This document shows, in pieces, positions 17,438 through 25,664 of a stretch of DNA of 64,000 nucleotides (the stretch's first letter is position 1; every line of letters starts with the position of its first letter). Position numbers and translations under genes: made by a program. The notes under the pieces were generated by a model, which searched no databases, was not told the origin of the DNA, and saw nothing but the letters and a program-made list of their open reading frames with translations. This stretch comes from G963677325 sp963677325 (GTDB lineage: Bacteria > Bacteroidota > Bacteroidia > Bacteroidales > Prolixibacteraceae): the NCBI GenBank assembly GCA_963677325.2, contig CAXXGM010000013.1:186001-250000 (forward strand), given 5' to 3'.

Positions 17438-17853
17438 ATTGACATTGAATTCTCATTTAGAATCACTCACTTTAGTTGTTTAAAAATAAACAAACTTTTG
17501 TATTTTAGAACTTCATTTGGAAATCAGTGATTTATCATAAAGACGATTTGTTTCCAAAACGTTTCCTGATATTTGTATAAATATCTGATTAATATAATTA
17601 TATACTGATATTTTTGTTTCCTCCAAAAGAGTATCGGAGATTTATCAATCAATCTTTTTAGGAAACAAAACCGGGACGGAATAATGTATCTCTTAATAGA
17701 GCTGGTTATAGCTCCCTTTAAGTTACCTTTACACTATGCGAGCCCGTCGTATTTGCTCCATATCAAGTCCATATCAAGTCCAGTATGATGCTCGCGCCAG
17801 GGACCGGAGAAAACAAGCATAACTCAACAATCTAAAAATCTAATTATATTTGC
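17438..17853. repeat. Intergenic with 11-nt periodic repeat, locus 2 (17749-17793)
   Basis: The 416-bp gap is mostly AT-rich and non-coding. At 17749-17793 units GTATTTGCTCC, ATATCAAGTCC, ATATCAAGTCC and AGTATGATGCTC stand head to tail, the same arrangement as at 6470 including the extra A before the last unit. Confidence 0.6.
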
Positions 17854-18195
17854 ATGAGTCATCCAAAATTTTATTCGAACAATAAATTGAAAAAAACGCT
17901 GTCTCATCTTAATAATTTGTCGGCTCATCTTTTCTGGGACGTAAATCCCGATATCCTGAACTTTGAAAAGAATAAAAAGCTAATCATTCAAAGAGTGTTA
18001 AACTATGGTTTATTCAATGACTGGCAAATAATAGTAAAACAATATGGAATTTCAGAAATCGCAAAGACAGCGGTTTCTTTAAGAGAACTGGACAAAAAAT
18101 CCGCAGCTTTTATTTCACTGCTTTCAAAAATACCTCAAGACCAATTCCAATGCTTTTCTTCGAAACAATCGACTCCGCAACACTTGATCTTCTGA
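17854..18195 (+). CDS. DUF6922-like antitoxin candidate
   Basis: 113 residues. An N-terminal segment (HLFWDVNPDILNFEKNKKLIIQRVLNYG) resembles DUF6922 proteins, which in Bacteroidota lie next to AbiEii-type nucleotidyltransferases and are presumed antitoxins. IVKQYGISEIAKTAVSLRELDKKSAAFISLL could be a helical DNA- or partner-binding region. The gene overlaps the next by 46 bp, indicating translational coupling. Function is by context; I know no direct experiment on this family. Confidence 0.7.
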   Translation: MSHPKFYSNNKLKKTLSHLNNLSAHLFWDVNPDILNFEKNKKLIIQRVLNYGLFNDWQIIVKQYGISEIAKTAVSLRELDKKSAAFISLLSKIPQDQFQCFSSKQSTPQHLIF

Positions 18196-18773
18196 TTAAA
18201 CTACAGGGATGTACTGTTTTCAGTGATTTACGACTGGTAGGAGGAACGGCATTAGCTCTTCAAATTGGCCATCGAAAATCGATCGATATAGATCTGTTCG
18301 GCACGATAACAGCCGATGAGTATGAGATTTCAAAACAGTTAAGAGCAGTTGGAGAAATAACCGAATTGAGGAAAAGTCAAAACATTAATGTTTACCTTAT
18401 TGAGGGAATAAAAGTAGATATTGTAAATTATCACTATCCCTGGTTAGAAAAACAAATCAGGGAGTCACATCTGACCTTGGCCGGGATCAAGGATATCGCT
18501 GCAATGAAGCTTGCTGCAATAACCGGAAGAGGCACAAAGAAGGACTTTATTGATCTTTATTTCTTGTTGCAGCGTTTCAGCCTAAGTCAAATGCTTGAAT
18601 TTTATTCTGAGAAATACAGCGATGGGTCTGAATTCCTTGTATTGAAAAGTTTGGCCTATTTTGAAGAGGCTGAGACCGCTGAAGAGCCATTGATGTTAAA
18701 AACTGGAAATTGGATCGAAATCAAATCCACAATTAAGTCGAATTTGGAAGACTTCTTGAGAAATAGGAAATAA
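18150..18773 (+). CDS. AbiEii/AbiGii-family nucleotidyltransferase toxin
   Basis: 207 residues with the minimal nucleotidyltransferase signature GGTALALQIGHRKSIDIDLF: the GG-T strand-turn and D-x-D metal pair. GIKDIAAMKLAAITGRGTKKDFIDLYFLL is the second conserved block of AbiEii-like toxins, with the K-D pair. Related toxins transfer nucleotides to tRNA or proteins and block translation until countered by the antitoxin, encoded here immediately upstream with overlap. Sits in the AT-rich accessory segment after the tRNA, consistent with a mobile defence or stabilisation module. Confidence 0.85.
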   Translation: MLFFETIDSATLDLLIKLQGCTVFSDLRLVGGTALALQIGHRKSIDIDLFGTITADEYEISKQLRAVGEITELRKSQNINVYLIEGIKVDIVNYHYPWLEKQIRESHLTLAGIKDIAAMKLAAITGRGTKKDFIDLYFLLQRFSLSQMLEFYSEKYSDGSEFLVLKSLAYFEEAETAEEPLMLKTGNWIEIKSTIKSNLEDFLRNRK

Positions 18774-18794
18774 GTTATATTTCTGGCTACCTCG

Positions 18795-18817
18795 CTGGCG
18801 CAGTTTTTCAAACTGTG
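18795..18817 (+). terminator. Hairpin after toxin gene
   Basis: GGCGCAGTTT - TTC - AAACTGTGCC followed by TTTCTGTTCTT, 22 bp past the toxin stop codon. Confidence 0.6.
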
Positions 18818-18861
18818 CCTTTCTGTTCTTAGACAAAAGCACTGATCATATCACAGAGTCA

Positions 18862-20796
18862 AGTAGGCAAGGGCATTTCAGCCCAAGCCTCTCACAGAAC
18901 CGTACGTGACAGTCTCCTGTCATACGGCTCTTGTCATTCCAGTCATTCTTTAAAACCATACCGCCAGTGTGCAAACAGGTTCGGGTGCAATCTCTGGCAA
19001 TTTTTCAACCAGTTGTACCCCTCATGAATGCTCCTTAGCTTGTATTTGTTCCGTACCCAAAGCATTAACCTGTATCTTAACCTGCGGAATACCCGCAAGA
19101 AGTCCCACTTCCTGAATTTACCGTAATAATTAATCCACCCTTCCAATTTGGAACAAAGCCTGTCGGCTATTTCCTCGATGGTGCTGACTGTGTCACGATG
19201 GATTTTCATTCGTGTGATTTCTTCGGTGATTTTCTTCCGGGAACTTGCGCTTATTGCCAGATCAAAGACATTGTATATTCTTCCCCCTGACCGCTCTTTA
19301 TTGGGTCGGGGTTGGAAACTAAAGCCGAGAAAGTCAAATTGCACTTCCTTGTGTGGCTCTTTTCGCCTATGGTCTTTACAATAAACAATCTTAGTTTTCA
19401 GTGGATGAAGCTCCAACTTGCACTGCTCCATACGCCCTTTTATCTGAAGGAGTATTTCTTCTGCTTCCTTTTGCGTATGGCAATGCACGATAATATCGTC
19501 AGCATAGCGTTCAAAGCTTATCTCAGGGTGTTTCTTTGTAATCCACATATCAAAAGCATAATGCAGGAACAAGTTAGCCAGCAGTGGACTAATGACCCCA
19601 CCTTGCGGTGTGCCTTTCCCTTCCTTAGCCATGATAGTTCCGTCTGTCTTTTGTACCGGCATTTCAAGCCAGCGTTTGCAGTACATCTTCACCCATTTCT
19701 CCTTGACTACTTTGTCCAACGCTTTAAGTATGAGTTCATGATCAATATTATCAAAGAAACCTTTGATATCCATGTCAATCACCCAGTCGTATTTCCTGAC
19801 ATTTATCCGTGCCATAGTCAGTGCCTGATGGGCACTTTTTAGTGGACGATATCCATACGAATTCTGGTGAAACAGCTTGTCTATCGAGGTCTCCATGTAA
19901 TCTTTGACCACCGTTTGGGCTATCCTGTCCCCCACTGTTGGTATGCCAAGTTTCCTGAGTTTCCCATCCTTCTTGGGAATCTCTACTTCTCTGACCGCTG
20001 GTGGAAAATAAGTACCTGAGGCTAACCGGTTCCATATCTTGTACAGATTACCCGTTAGCTTCTGCTCAAATTCTTTCATACTAACTCCATCCACTCCGTA
20101 AGCCTTACCTTTGGATCTCACCTTCCGGTACGCATCTGTAACCATCTGAATGGTCACAGGGAATGGTTTTACATCTGATTGTGTTTTGTCCATTTTAGTC
20201 CTTTCCCGCAAAGCGGGATTGTTAAAACTTGAAAACTTGAATGACCCAAGCCCTTCGCTCCATCTCCATTACAAAAACTTCCTCACTACTATGGCCCGGT
20301 CCGCAACTGTTTAATAGCATCGGTACTTTCTGCCTTGTTGGTTCTCAACTTGTGCATTTTCCCTTTGTCTGCCGGCGTATCCATCAGCGGTAGCCTTGTG
20401 GCAGACTGGCATCTATAAACAGCTTTCTCCTGTTCCGTACAAAAGCCCGGATAACGTTCATGCCACCTAAATATCGGTTGCCGCTTAGCCAGTAAACAGG
20501 TAACCGCCAAGCTTTATCCTATCATCCGCACGATGACAATAGTTTTGACAACGGGTTGCTATCACAATACTTCTTCAGTGGTTCACTCTCGTTCATCTCC
20601 ATTATCCATACCTGACCCATTAAATGGGCTTTTTCCTTATCCGTTCAATACCGTGGATTTTGTCCACAGCACCGTAAGGCGGTTTGCTGGCTGCCCCTGC
20701 AGACCGCCAGCGAAGGATCGTTTCCTCTCTGAAATCCCTTCATCTCTTGTACGACATGTTAAAGAACTACTCTCGTCCTTTCACTTCAGGACACAC
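18862..20796 (-). mobile_element. Group II intron (boundaries approximate)
   Basis: On the minus strand the reverse transcriptase ORF is followed by an excellent domain V at 18897-18930, starting GAGCCGTATGACAGG and ending CACGTACGGTTC, and then a domain VI-like stem (18866-18890) with a run-out near 18862. A GTGTG at 20796 with a following GTCCT/AGGAC stem is my best 5' end, giving about 1.9 kb, but GTGCG at 20531 is an alternative. It lies between the toxin gene and the DHFR-like gene, interrupting no recognisable ORF. Confidence 0.75.
18943..20211 (-). CDS. ltrA: Group II intron reverse transcriptase/maturase
   Basis: 422 residues. RT blocks are in order: GVDGVSMKEFE, RKLGIPTVGDRIAQ, HQNSYGYRP, DMDIKGFFDNIDH, GTPQGGVISPLLAN and the YADD catalytic box, then the X/maturase region (EGWINYYGKF) and a C-terminal HWRYGF. 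There is no HNH endonuclease domain. This matches the short-ORF intron maturases that occur widely in Bacteroidota and Proteobacteria. All catalytic residues are intact, so the intron may still be active. MDKTQSD at the seventh residue could be the true start. Confidence 0.95.
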   Translation of the reverse strand: MRERTKMDKTQSDVKPFPVTIQMVTDAYRKVRSKGKAYGVDGVSMKEFEQKLTGNLYKIWNRLASGTYFPPAVREVEIPKKDGKLRKLGIPTVGDRIAQTVVKDYMETSIDKLFHQNSYGYRPLKSAHQALTMARINVRKYDWVIDMDIKGFFDNIDHELILKALDKVVKEKWVKMYCKRWLEMPVQKTDGTIMAKEGKGTPQGGVISPLLANLFLHYAFDMWITKKHPEISFERYADDIIVHCHTQKEAEEILLQIKGRMEQCKLELHPLKTKIVYCKDHRRKEPHKEVQFDFLGFSFQPRPNKERSGGRIYNVFDLAISASSRKKITEEITRMKIHRDTVSTIEEIADRLCSKLEGWINYYGKFRKWDFLRVFRRLRYRLMLWVRNKYKLRSIHEGYNWLKNCQRLHPNLFAHWRYGFKE

Positions 20797-20982
20797 TCAG
20801 CGCTAGCGAAGGCCAGCCCTTTTATTATGGCTGATAACAATCCCTCCCCTTTTTCGTATGAGATGAGATTAACAAAGAATTAATTGATCTTGGAATACGG
20901 TTTACCTATTTCATCAATTATAATGGAAAAGTCTGATAATTATGCTGTACCATCGTGAACAACAATAAAAAAATAGAACGAT

Positions 20983-21555
20983 ATGAGAAAAATAATTTCA
21001 TTTATGCATGTATCGCTTGACGGTTTTGTAGCAGGACTGAACGGAGAAATGGACTGGATTAAAGTGGATGAGGAAATTTTTGATTATGTGGGTAAGCGGA
21101 TCAGCGAAGGTGACACTGCATTGTATGGACGGGTAACTTACCAGATGATGGAAAATTACTGGCCTACCGCAGGAGACAAGCCGACAGCGACCAGGCACGA
21201 CATTGAACATTCAAAGTGGTATGCCAAAGTTCACAAAGTTGTTTTATCAACAACATTGAAAGAGGCGGATTTGACTAACACGGAAATTATCAGCAACAAT
21301 CTTTCGGACCGAATAAATGAAATAAAACAACAGGCAGGTGGAGAGATCCTGCTTTTTGGCAGTCCGACAGCAACACACTCACTTATTCAACTGAACTTAA
21401 TTGACGGCTACTGGCTATTTGTTAATCCAATTGTTCTTGGACGAGGCATTCCTTTGTTTGCAGACATCAAAGACAAAATAAATCTGAAACTATTGACTAC
21501 CCGGCAATTTACTATCGGGGTAACTGAACTGAATTACATGGTAGACAGACAATAA
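20983..21555 (+). CDS. Dihydrofolate reductase-family protein (RibD C-terminal-like)
   Basis: 190-residue protein of the DHFR-like fold (YyaP/YwjB type). Recognisable: SLDGFVAG near the N-terminus, GDTALYGRVTYQMM, and ILLFGSPTATHSLIQLNLIDGYWLFVNPIVLGRGIPLF. These proteins are NADPH-binding reductases of unknown physiological substrate; true folate reduction is not implied. A lone gene between the intron and an opposing gene, with no promoter box that I can see. Confidence 0.85.
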   Translation: MRKIISFMHVSLDGFVAGLNGEMDWIKVDEEIFDYVGKRISEGDTALYGRVTYQMMENYWPTAGDKPTATRHDIEHSKWYAKVHKVVLSTTLKEADLTNTEIISNNLSDRINEIKQQAGGEILLFGSPTATHSLIQLNLIDGYWLFVNPIVLGRGIPLFADIKDKINLKLLTTRQFTIGVTELNYMVDRQ

Positions 21556-21774
21556 CAACATTTGCGGATTTGTTGCAGATATCTTACATAAAACGCTGTA
21601 AGAAAACATTTTAGAAGTAATATTTTGTTGCCGGGAATAAGCATCGCCGCAAAGAAGTTTTCCCTGCCGGAATATTTCTTCATGCAACAAAAAATAGGGT
21701 TTAAATGTAAGTCAAACAGGCATTTACATGATTTTCTCGCAACAAATACGCGACAAAAAGGGTACAAATGATTA
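21556..21774. other. Intergenic, nothing recognised
   Basis: 219 bp between convergent genes. No hairpin with a T-run, no ORF with support. Confidence 0.4.
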
Positions 21775-22386
21775 CTACTTTACCTTTCCTTTTGTAAAAG
21801 GAATCAACATGGGTACTTGCTTTTGATATTTGATGTAAGAATCTCCAAATTCGAGAACAAGCTTTTTCTCCTCAAGCATGGTTCCTATGATAATATAAAC
21901 CGTCAACACGATGTTCACAACGATATCCGCTATTTTAGATGTCTGACACCATAAATAGATGATTAAGGAAAGATACATTGGATGTCGCAAAATTCCTAAT
22001 AAGCCACTTTTTTTAATTTCATTCGATGGTTTTGTCTCTTTAGTTTTTCTAAAATTTAAAATCTGGCGAATTCCAAAAAAAGACAAAGGATCATAATCAA
22101 AGAAAAAAGCCCAAAAGAACATTAATAATGAACCATACATAAGGATATGCCTTAAAATGTCCGGGTAATGCCCATAAACGATGATTACATTATGATCTGC
22201 TTGTCCCGTATAATTTATTAAAGGAATGAGTAAAAATATTGAAATCAATACATAAAACAATCTGTAGAAGGCATAATATTTTTTTAATAATCGATTCATC
22301 AGATTAGTGAATCCGATGCTTATCAAGTAACTATGAAGTGCACAATAGGCTGTCCACAATACAACTATAATCAAATATTTCATCAT
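21775..22386 (-). CDS. Isoprenylcysteine methyltransferase/NnrU-like integral membrane protein
   Basis: 203 residues with about six hydrophobic segments. The C-terminal half has GILRHPMYLSLIIYLW, and EEKKLVLEFGDSYIKYQKQVPMLIP, the R-H-P ... E-E ... Y signature shared by ICMT, phospholipid N-methyltransferases and NnrU-like proteins. This implies SAM binding at the membrane, though the methyl acceptor is unknown. A purine-rich stretch (GGAGGAGGG) precedes the start, and a hairpin AGGTCTG-GTAAAAT-CAGACCT lies upstream at about 22438-22458. Confidence 0.75.
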   Translation of the reverse strand: MMKYLIIVVLWTAYCALHSYLISIGFTNLMNRLLKKYYAFYRLFYVLISIFLLIPLINYTGQADHNVIIVYGHYPDILRHILMYGSLLMFFWAFFFDYDPLSFFGIRQILNFRKTKETKPSNEIKKSGLLGILRHPMYLSLIIYLWCQTSKIADIVVNIVLTVYIIIGTMLEEKKLVLEFGDSYIKYQKQVPMLIPFTKGKVK

Positions 22387-22674
22387 AAAGCCCTCCTCCG
22401 TTTTTGGTTTCCTTTACTTGCCGCCAACTTGCTTACAGGTCTGGTAAAATCAGACCTATACAGCTAATTGGAGTATATAGGTCTCTGCTTTTCGGGATGT
22501 GTCCAAAGATTTGCAGCTGCTGCTGAAGATTTGCAATCTTCAGCTTTTAATTTCGGACCTGCGACCCGTTTTGCGGAATTTCCCAATCCATTGATGATTG
22601 AATTTTTACATTAAATTTACAACTTTATGGAAGATTACTGAATAGCAGGTAGTAAGAATCTTATAAGGATCATC

Positions 22675-23580
22675 ATGAAAAAAACGCCCGATGTATCAAG
22701 ACGTAAGTTTTTGAGGCAAAATTCGATGGCAGGTCTGGCCATGTCGATGGGTGCAGGGATAGGCCTCACCTCTTCAGCTTCGGCCAAACCATTAAAGGAG
22801 GACCATCAGGGAAAGCCGGCCCTGACCATCAAACCCCGTTATCATCGCTGGCATGTTGATCCGGGCGTAGAATGGCTCGAGACAAATACCGGGTATGCCA
22901 CCCTGGATTGGGCTGTTCCAATTTCACAGACAGCACTCGTACTGGTCGATGTGTGGCAGAGACATTATATAAAAGATACGGAAGCGCGTGCTGAAACGAT
23001 CATCACCAACAAGCTGGTCCCCCTGATGAATGCATGCCGCGAAGCAGGGTTGACAGTTATTCACGCCCCCTCCCCGCCGGTCGCGAAGCAACTCCCAAAC
23101 TGGGTAAAGCTGGACAGCCCTGCAGAGAATCCAAGACACGATGACTGGCCGCCCGCTGAATTTCTGAGTAAGAGAGGCCGTTTTGAAGCCTACAGGCGCC
23201 CAACGGAACCTCGAGAGGCAGAGCGGCAAAAACTGGCCCCGCTTCAGATCCATCCCAAGGCCTGGCCTCTTGAACAGGAGCCGGTGGTGGCTACCGGCGA
23301 GGAACTTCATCGCTATTGCAAACAACAGGGTATCCTGTTTCTCCTCTTTGCAGGTTTTAACACCAACGCCTGCATCTTGTCAAGGGATTATGGCGCCATG
23401 CAGATGAGAAACCGGGGCTATGAAGTGATCCTGGTTCGTGACTGCACCACGGGCATGGAATCAAAAGAATCACAGCCCACCCTGGCGCAGACCAACGGAG
23501 CGATTCTTATGCTGGAAATGTTTGGCCATTATTCGATCGCATCGGAAGAGGTCATAAGCGGCCTCCCAAAGATTGGCTGA
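22675..23580 (+). CDS. Tat-exported isochorismatase-family cysteine hydrolase
   Basis: 301 residues. VSRRKFLRQNS followed by an Ala/Gly-rich stretch is a Tat signal, cleaved near SASA. The catalytic domain has LVDVWQRH (Asp), and AGFNTNACILSRDYGA with the nucleophilic Cys and preceding cis-peptide region; FGHYSIASEE closes the domain. Family members hydrolyse amides or vinyl ethers (nicotinamidase, N-carbamoylsarcosine amidohydrolase); a Trp/Pro-rich insertion of about 60 residues before the Cys region is unlike the short cytoplasmic enzymes. Substrate unknown. Terminator at 23589. Confidence 0.85.
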   Translation: MKKTPDVSRRKFLRQNSMAGLAMSMGAGIGLTSSASAKPLKEDHQGKPALTIKPRYHRWHVDPGVEWLETNTGYATLDWAVPISQTALVLVDVWQRHYIKDTEARAETIITNKLVPLMNACREAGLTVIHAPSPPVAKQLPNWVKLDSPAENPRHDDWPPAEFLSKRGRFEAYRRPTEPREAERQKLAPLQIHPKAWPLEQEPVVATGEELHRYCKQQGILFLLFAGFNTNACILSRDYGAMQMRNRGYEVILVRDCTTGMESKESQPTLAQTNGAILMLEMFGHYSIASEEVISGLPKIG

Positions 23581-23588
23581 ACAGAAAG

Positions 23589-23625
23589 AAAGGTTTACAT
23601 GATTAAAAAATCAGATAAACCTTTG
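23589..23625. terminator. Terminator between hydrolase and porin genes
   Basis: AAAGGTTTACATGAT against ATCAGATAAACCTTT around an A-rich loop, followed by GCTTTATTTTAG. It lies between convergent genes. Confidence 0.75.
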
Positions 23626-23694
23626 CTTTATTTTAGTAAAATTTAAATCTGTATCAATTGCAAGAGCAGCCTCTTGAATCAATTACTGCCTTTA

Positions 23695-24681
23695 TTAAAA
23701 CCGGATCTCTGCATTCATGAATACCGAAGCAGTATTTGACCTGGATTGATCGCGGGGTCTCCAGAGCTGGAAATTTGGAGCAAATTTCAATCCCTTCACA
23801 GGTGAAAACTCCAGTCCGGCCATGTAAAGCTGACCATCTTTGCTGTAATTCCATGATTGCAGCTGGTTCTGGCCATTTTCAGAAGTCAGGTAATCATAGT
23901 GGGCAAAAACATTGGTTGCAGCATTCAGGAAAACCGTACCGTAGAGAGAATATCCTGAAATATCATGACCTCGCACCAGGTTGTTATCATTTTGGAAGTT
24001 ATACTCTGCACCCATTTTAAAGAGCTTATTGGTATATCCTGCCATCAGCGCTGTGGTTTGCTGATTGGCTGTACCTTTTTTCATCCGGTCGTAATAAGCC
24101 CTGAAAAGCAGGCTCTTCACGGGAGTAAACGTCACTCCTACTCCTGTCTTCAGAACAGAATCCACATCGAGGGTCTTATACCCTTCTCCGTTCTGGATAA
24201 TAAGATCTGCGCTGACCAGTTTCCCAATTTTATAAGCGGCACTAAATCCGATGTCAGCGCTTGGGCCCATATTGTACTGATCCTGGAAAGACTTCAGGAT
24301 GTATCGATAGCCCCAGAATTTTTCCTGTACATCGTATTGGGTGGTACCGATCATACCGAATTTGACAGTAAGGTTATTTTTCTGGAACTGAAGATACCCA
24401 AATTTCAGAAGAGCAGTCAACTGGAACTTCCCAACTCCCGGATTGGCCACATCAAAAACAACGCGTCCCGACCAAAATGGGCTGAAATTATACCCGTAAC
24501 CAAAGTAAGCCCTGGTAATTTCAAACCGGTTTATGTTCTTATCACCTGAAAAGGAGCTGTTGAAATTGGTAAAGACGAGGGCTTCAGGTTTTCCTGAAGG
24601 TTTGAACTTAATGGTATCCTGCGCAAAAGCAGTGAAAATTCCCCCGACAATAAAAAAAAGAAAAGGCAGTAATTTTTTCAT
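23695..24681 (-). CDS. Outer-membrane porin
   Basis: 328 residues with a Sec signal (to about FAQ, residue 21) and a repeated pattern of alternating polar/aromatic strands: YFGYGYNF, YLQFQKNNLTVKFGMIGTTQYD, FRAYYDRMKKG, VFAHYDYLTSENGQ. The final residue is Phe (NAEIRF), as expected for a BAM-inserted barrel. It resembles the phosphate-selective porin O/P superfamily in size and strand style, but I cannot assign the substrate. The three 11-bp-spaced TTGTAA boxes upstream suggest control by an OmpR/PhoB-family regulator. Confidence 0.8.
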   Translation of the reverse strand: MKKLLPFLFFIVGGIFTAFAQDTIKFKPSGKPEALVFTNFNSSFSGDKNINRFEITRAYFGYGYNFSPFWSGRVVFDVANPGVGKFQLTALLKFGYLQFQKNNLTVKFGMIGTTQYDVQEKFWGYRYILKSFQDQYNMGPSADIGFSAAYKIGKLVSADLIIQNGEGYKTLDVDSVLKTGVGVTFTPVKSLLFRAYYDRMKKGTANQQTTALMAGYTNKLFKMGAEYNFQNDNNLVRGHDISGYSLYGTVFLNAATNVFAHYDYLTSENGQNQLQSWNYSKDGQLYMAGLEFSPVKGLKFAPNFQLWRPRDQSRSNTASVFMNAEIRF

Positions 24682-24734
24682 TTTTTGAAAGTTTTAATTC
24701 AACGCAAAGGAGGAATATTCCTGTTATGAGAAAA

Positions 24735-24762
24735 TTACAATTTTGTTACAATTAAATTACAA
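24735..24762 (-). promoter_or_regulatory. Triple 11-bp-phased TTGTAA direct repeat (candidate PhoB/OmpR-family box)
   Basis: On the plus strand TTACAA occurs at 24735, 24746 and 24757, each separated by 5 AT-rich bases; read towards the porin gene this is TTGTAA-N5-TTGTAA-N5-TTGTAA. Tandem hexamers with an 11-bp period on one face of the helix are typical of OmpR/PhoB-family sites. It is 54-81 bp upstream of the porin start. Confidence 0.5.
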
Positions 24763-25130
24763 TTTTTCTATCCCAGATGCGAATTTCACAACTTAAACGA
24801 TAGGCCATTGCATTGACCCTGGTGAAAACTCAAGAACAATAATTAGTGAAACAATCTATCATATTTTCTTTCCCAATGGTTAATAAATTATAGGAGTTCT
24901 GTAGGGTACCTAAAAAGACGAAAATTAAAAATACATGATATCAACTTGAAAAAGCGCCATAAACTCCAGGAAAATAAATATTTACAGCGTCATGCATTAA
25001 CATATTATTTCCCTACTTTCCTACTTCCTACTTCTGTTATTTCCCCGCATTTCACCCAACAAGAATGACAGATTCACGACAACCTGAATAAATATTCCTC
25101 TGAGGTTAAAAGCCCGGATATTGAAAATGC
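24763..25130. other. Intergenic, nothing else recognised
   Basis: About 370 bp beyond the porin promoter region, AT-rich, no ORF or RNA gene that I can support. Confidence 0.4.
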
Positions 25131-25164
25131 TAAAAGGGTGAGACCTTTCAGACTCACCCTTTTA
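25131..25164. terminator. Terminator hairpin after transporter remnant
   Basis: TAAAAGGGTGAG - 10-nt loop - CTCACCCTTTTA, a perfect 12-bp stem with A/T tails. Confidence 0.8.
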
Positions 25165-25203
25165 AACAGGAAACCCATGAAAAAGTTATCCCGGACCTAC
25201 ATC

Positions 25204-25620
25204 TTATTGTCCCGCATAAATTATTGAAACAAGACCCAGCACGAAAAGGATAAACAGAAACGCAAGCAGGCAGTTGGTTCCTTTAGGTGAGCCCTTAAAT
25301 TCCTTCCAGATAAATACTCCCCAAAAGGCAGCCACAAGGGTTGCTCCCTGACCTAATCCATATGATATGGCGGCTCCGGCCTTTCCTGCGGCAATCAGAT
25401 TGAGTGAATTAACTATTCCCCAAATAATTCCACCCAAAACACCTACCATATGGATCGGTAGTTTTCCTTTAAAATATTCTTTATAGTTGGTAGGTTCTCC
25501 GCTGATGGGTTTGTTCATCAGAATGGTATTGAAAACGAAATTGCCGGCAAAATTATGAACTGCAATGTGGTTAACACCTGAATTATTCTGAATCCTGCTG
25601 AAAAAAATAAAACCGCTCAC
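25204..25620 (-). pseudogene. C-terminal remnant of a GRP/DMT-type transporter
   Basis: The last ~115 codons match the end of ~330-residue DMT/GRP-family permeases: FNTILMNKPISGEP, YKEYFKGKLPIHMVGVLGG, SYGLGQGATLVAAFWGVFIW and KEFKGSPKGTN, with four membrane segments. The first two-thirds of the protein is missing, and the apparent start lies inside the terminator of yqeY, so there is no room for a promoter or signal. I read it as a decayed gene whose 5' part was deleted up to the yqeY terminator; its own terminator survives. Confidence 0.75.
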
Positions 25621-25633
25621 TGGCGGTTTTATT
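25606..25633. terminator. Terminator of the dcw/yqeY transcript
   Basis: AATAAAACCGC - TCACTG - GCGGTTTTATT, a perfect 11-bp stem with flanking A/T, 32 bp after the yqeY stop. Confidence 0.85.
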
Positions 25634-25664
25634 AGATAACTTATTTAAACCTTAAATTAAAATT

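Noticed and set aside
17845..17852. TATATTTG as a promoter -7 box for the antitoxin gene
   Set aside because: It lies one base before the ATG and has no TTTG 19 bp upstream; transcription would start inside the gene.
19312..19842. Plus-strand ORF antisense to the intron maturase
   Set aside because: Shadow of the RT gene.
20533..20883. Plus-strand ORF in the group II intron 5' region
   Set aside because: Lies in the structured RNA part of the intron on the opposite strand.
23965..24549. 194-codon plus-strand ORF antisense to the porin
   Set aside because: Shadow frame of a gene with signal peptide and barrel features.
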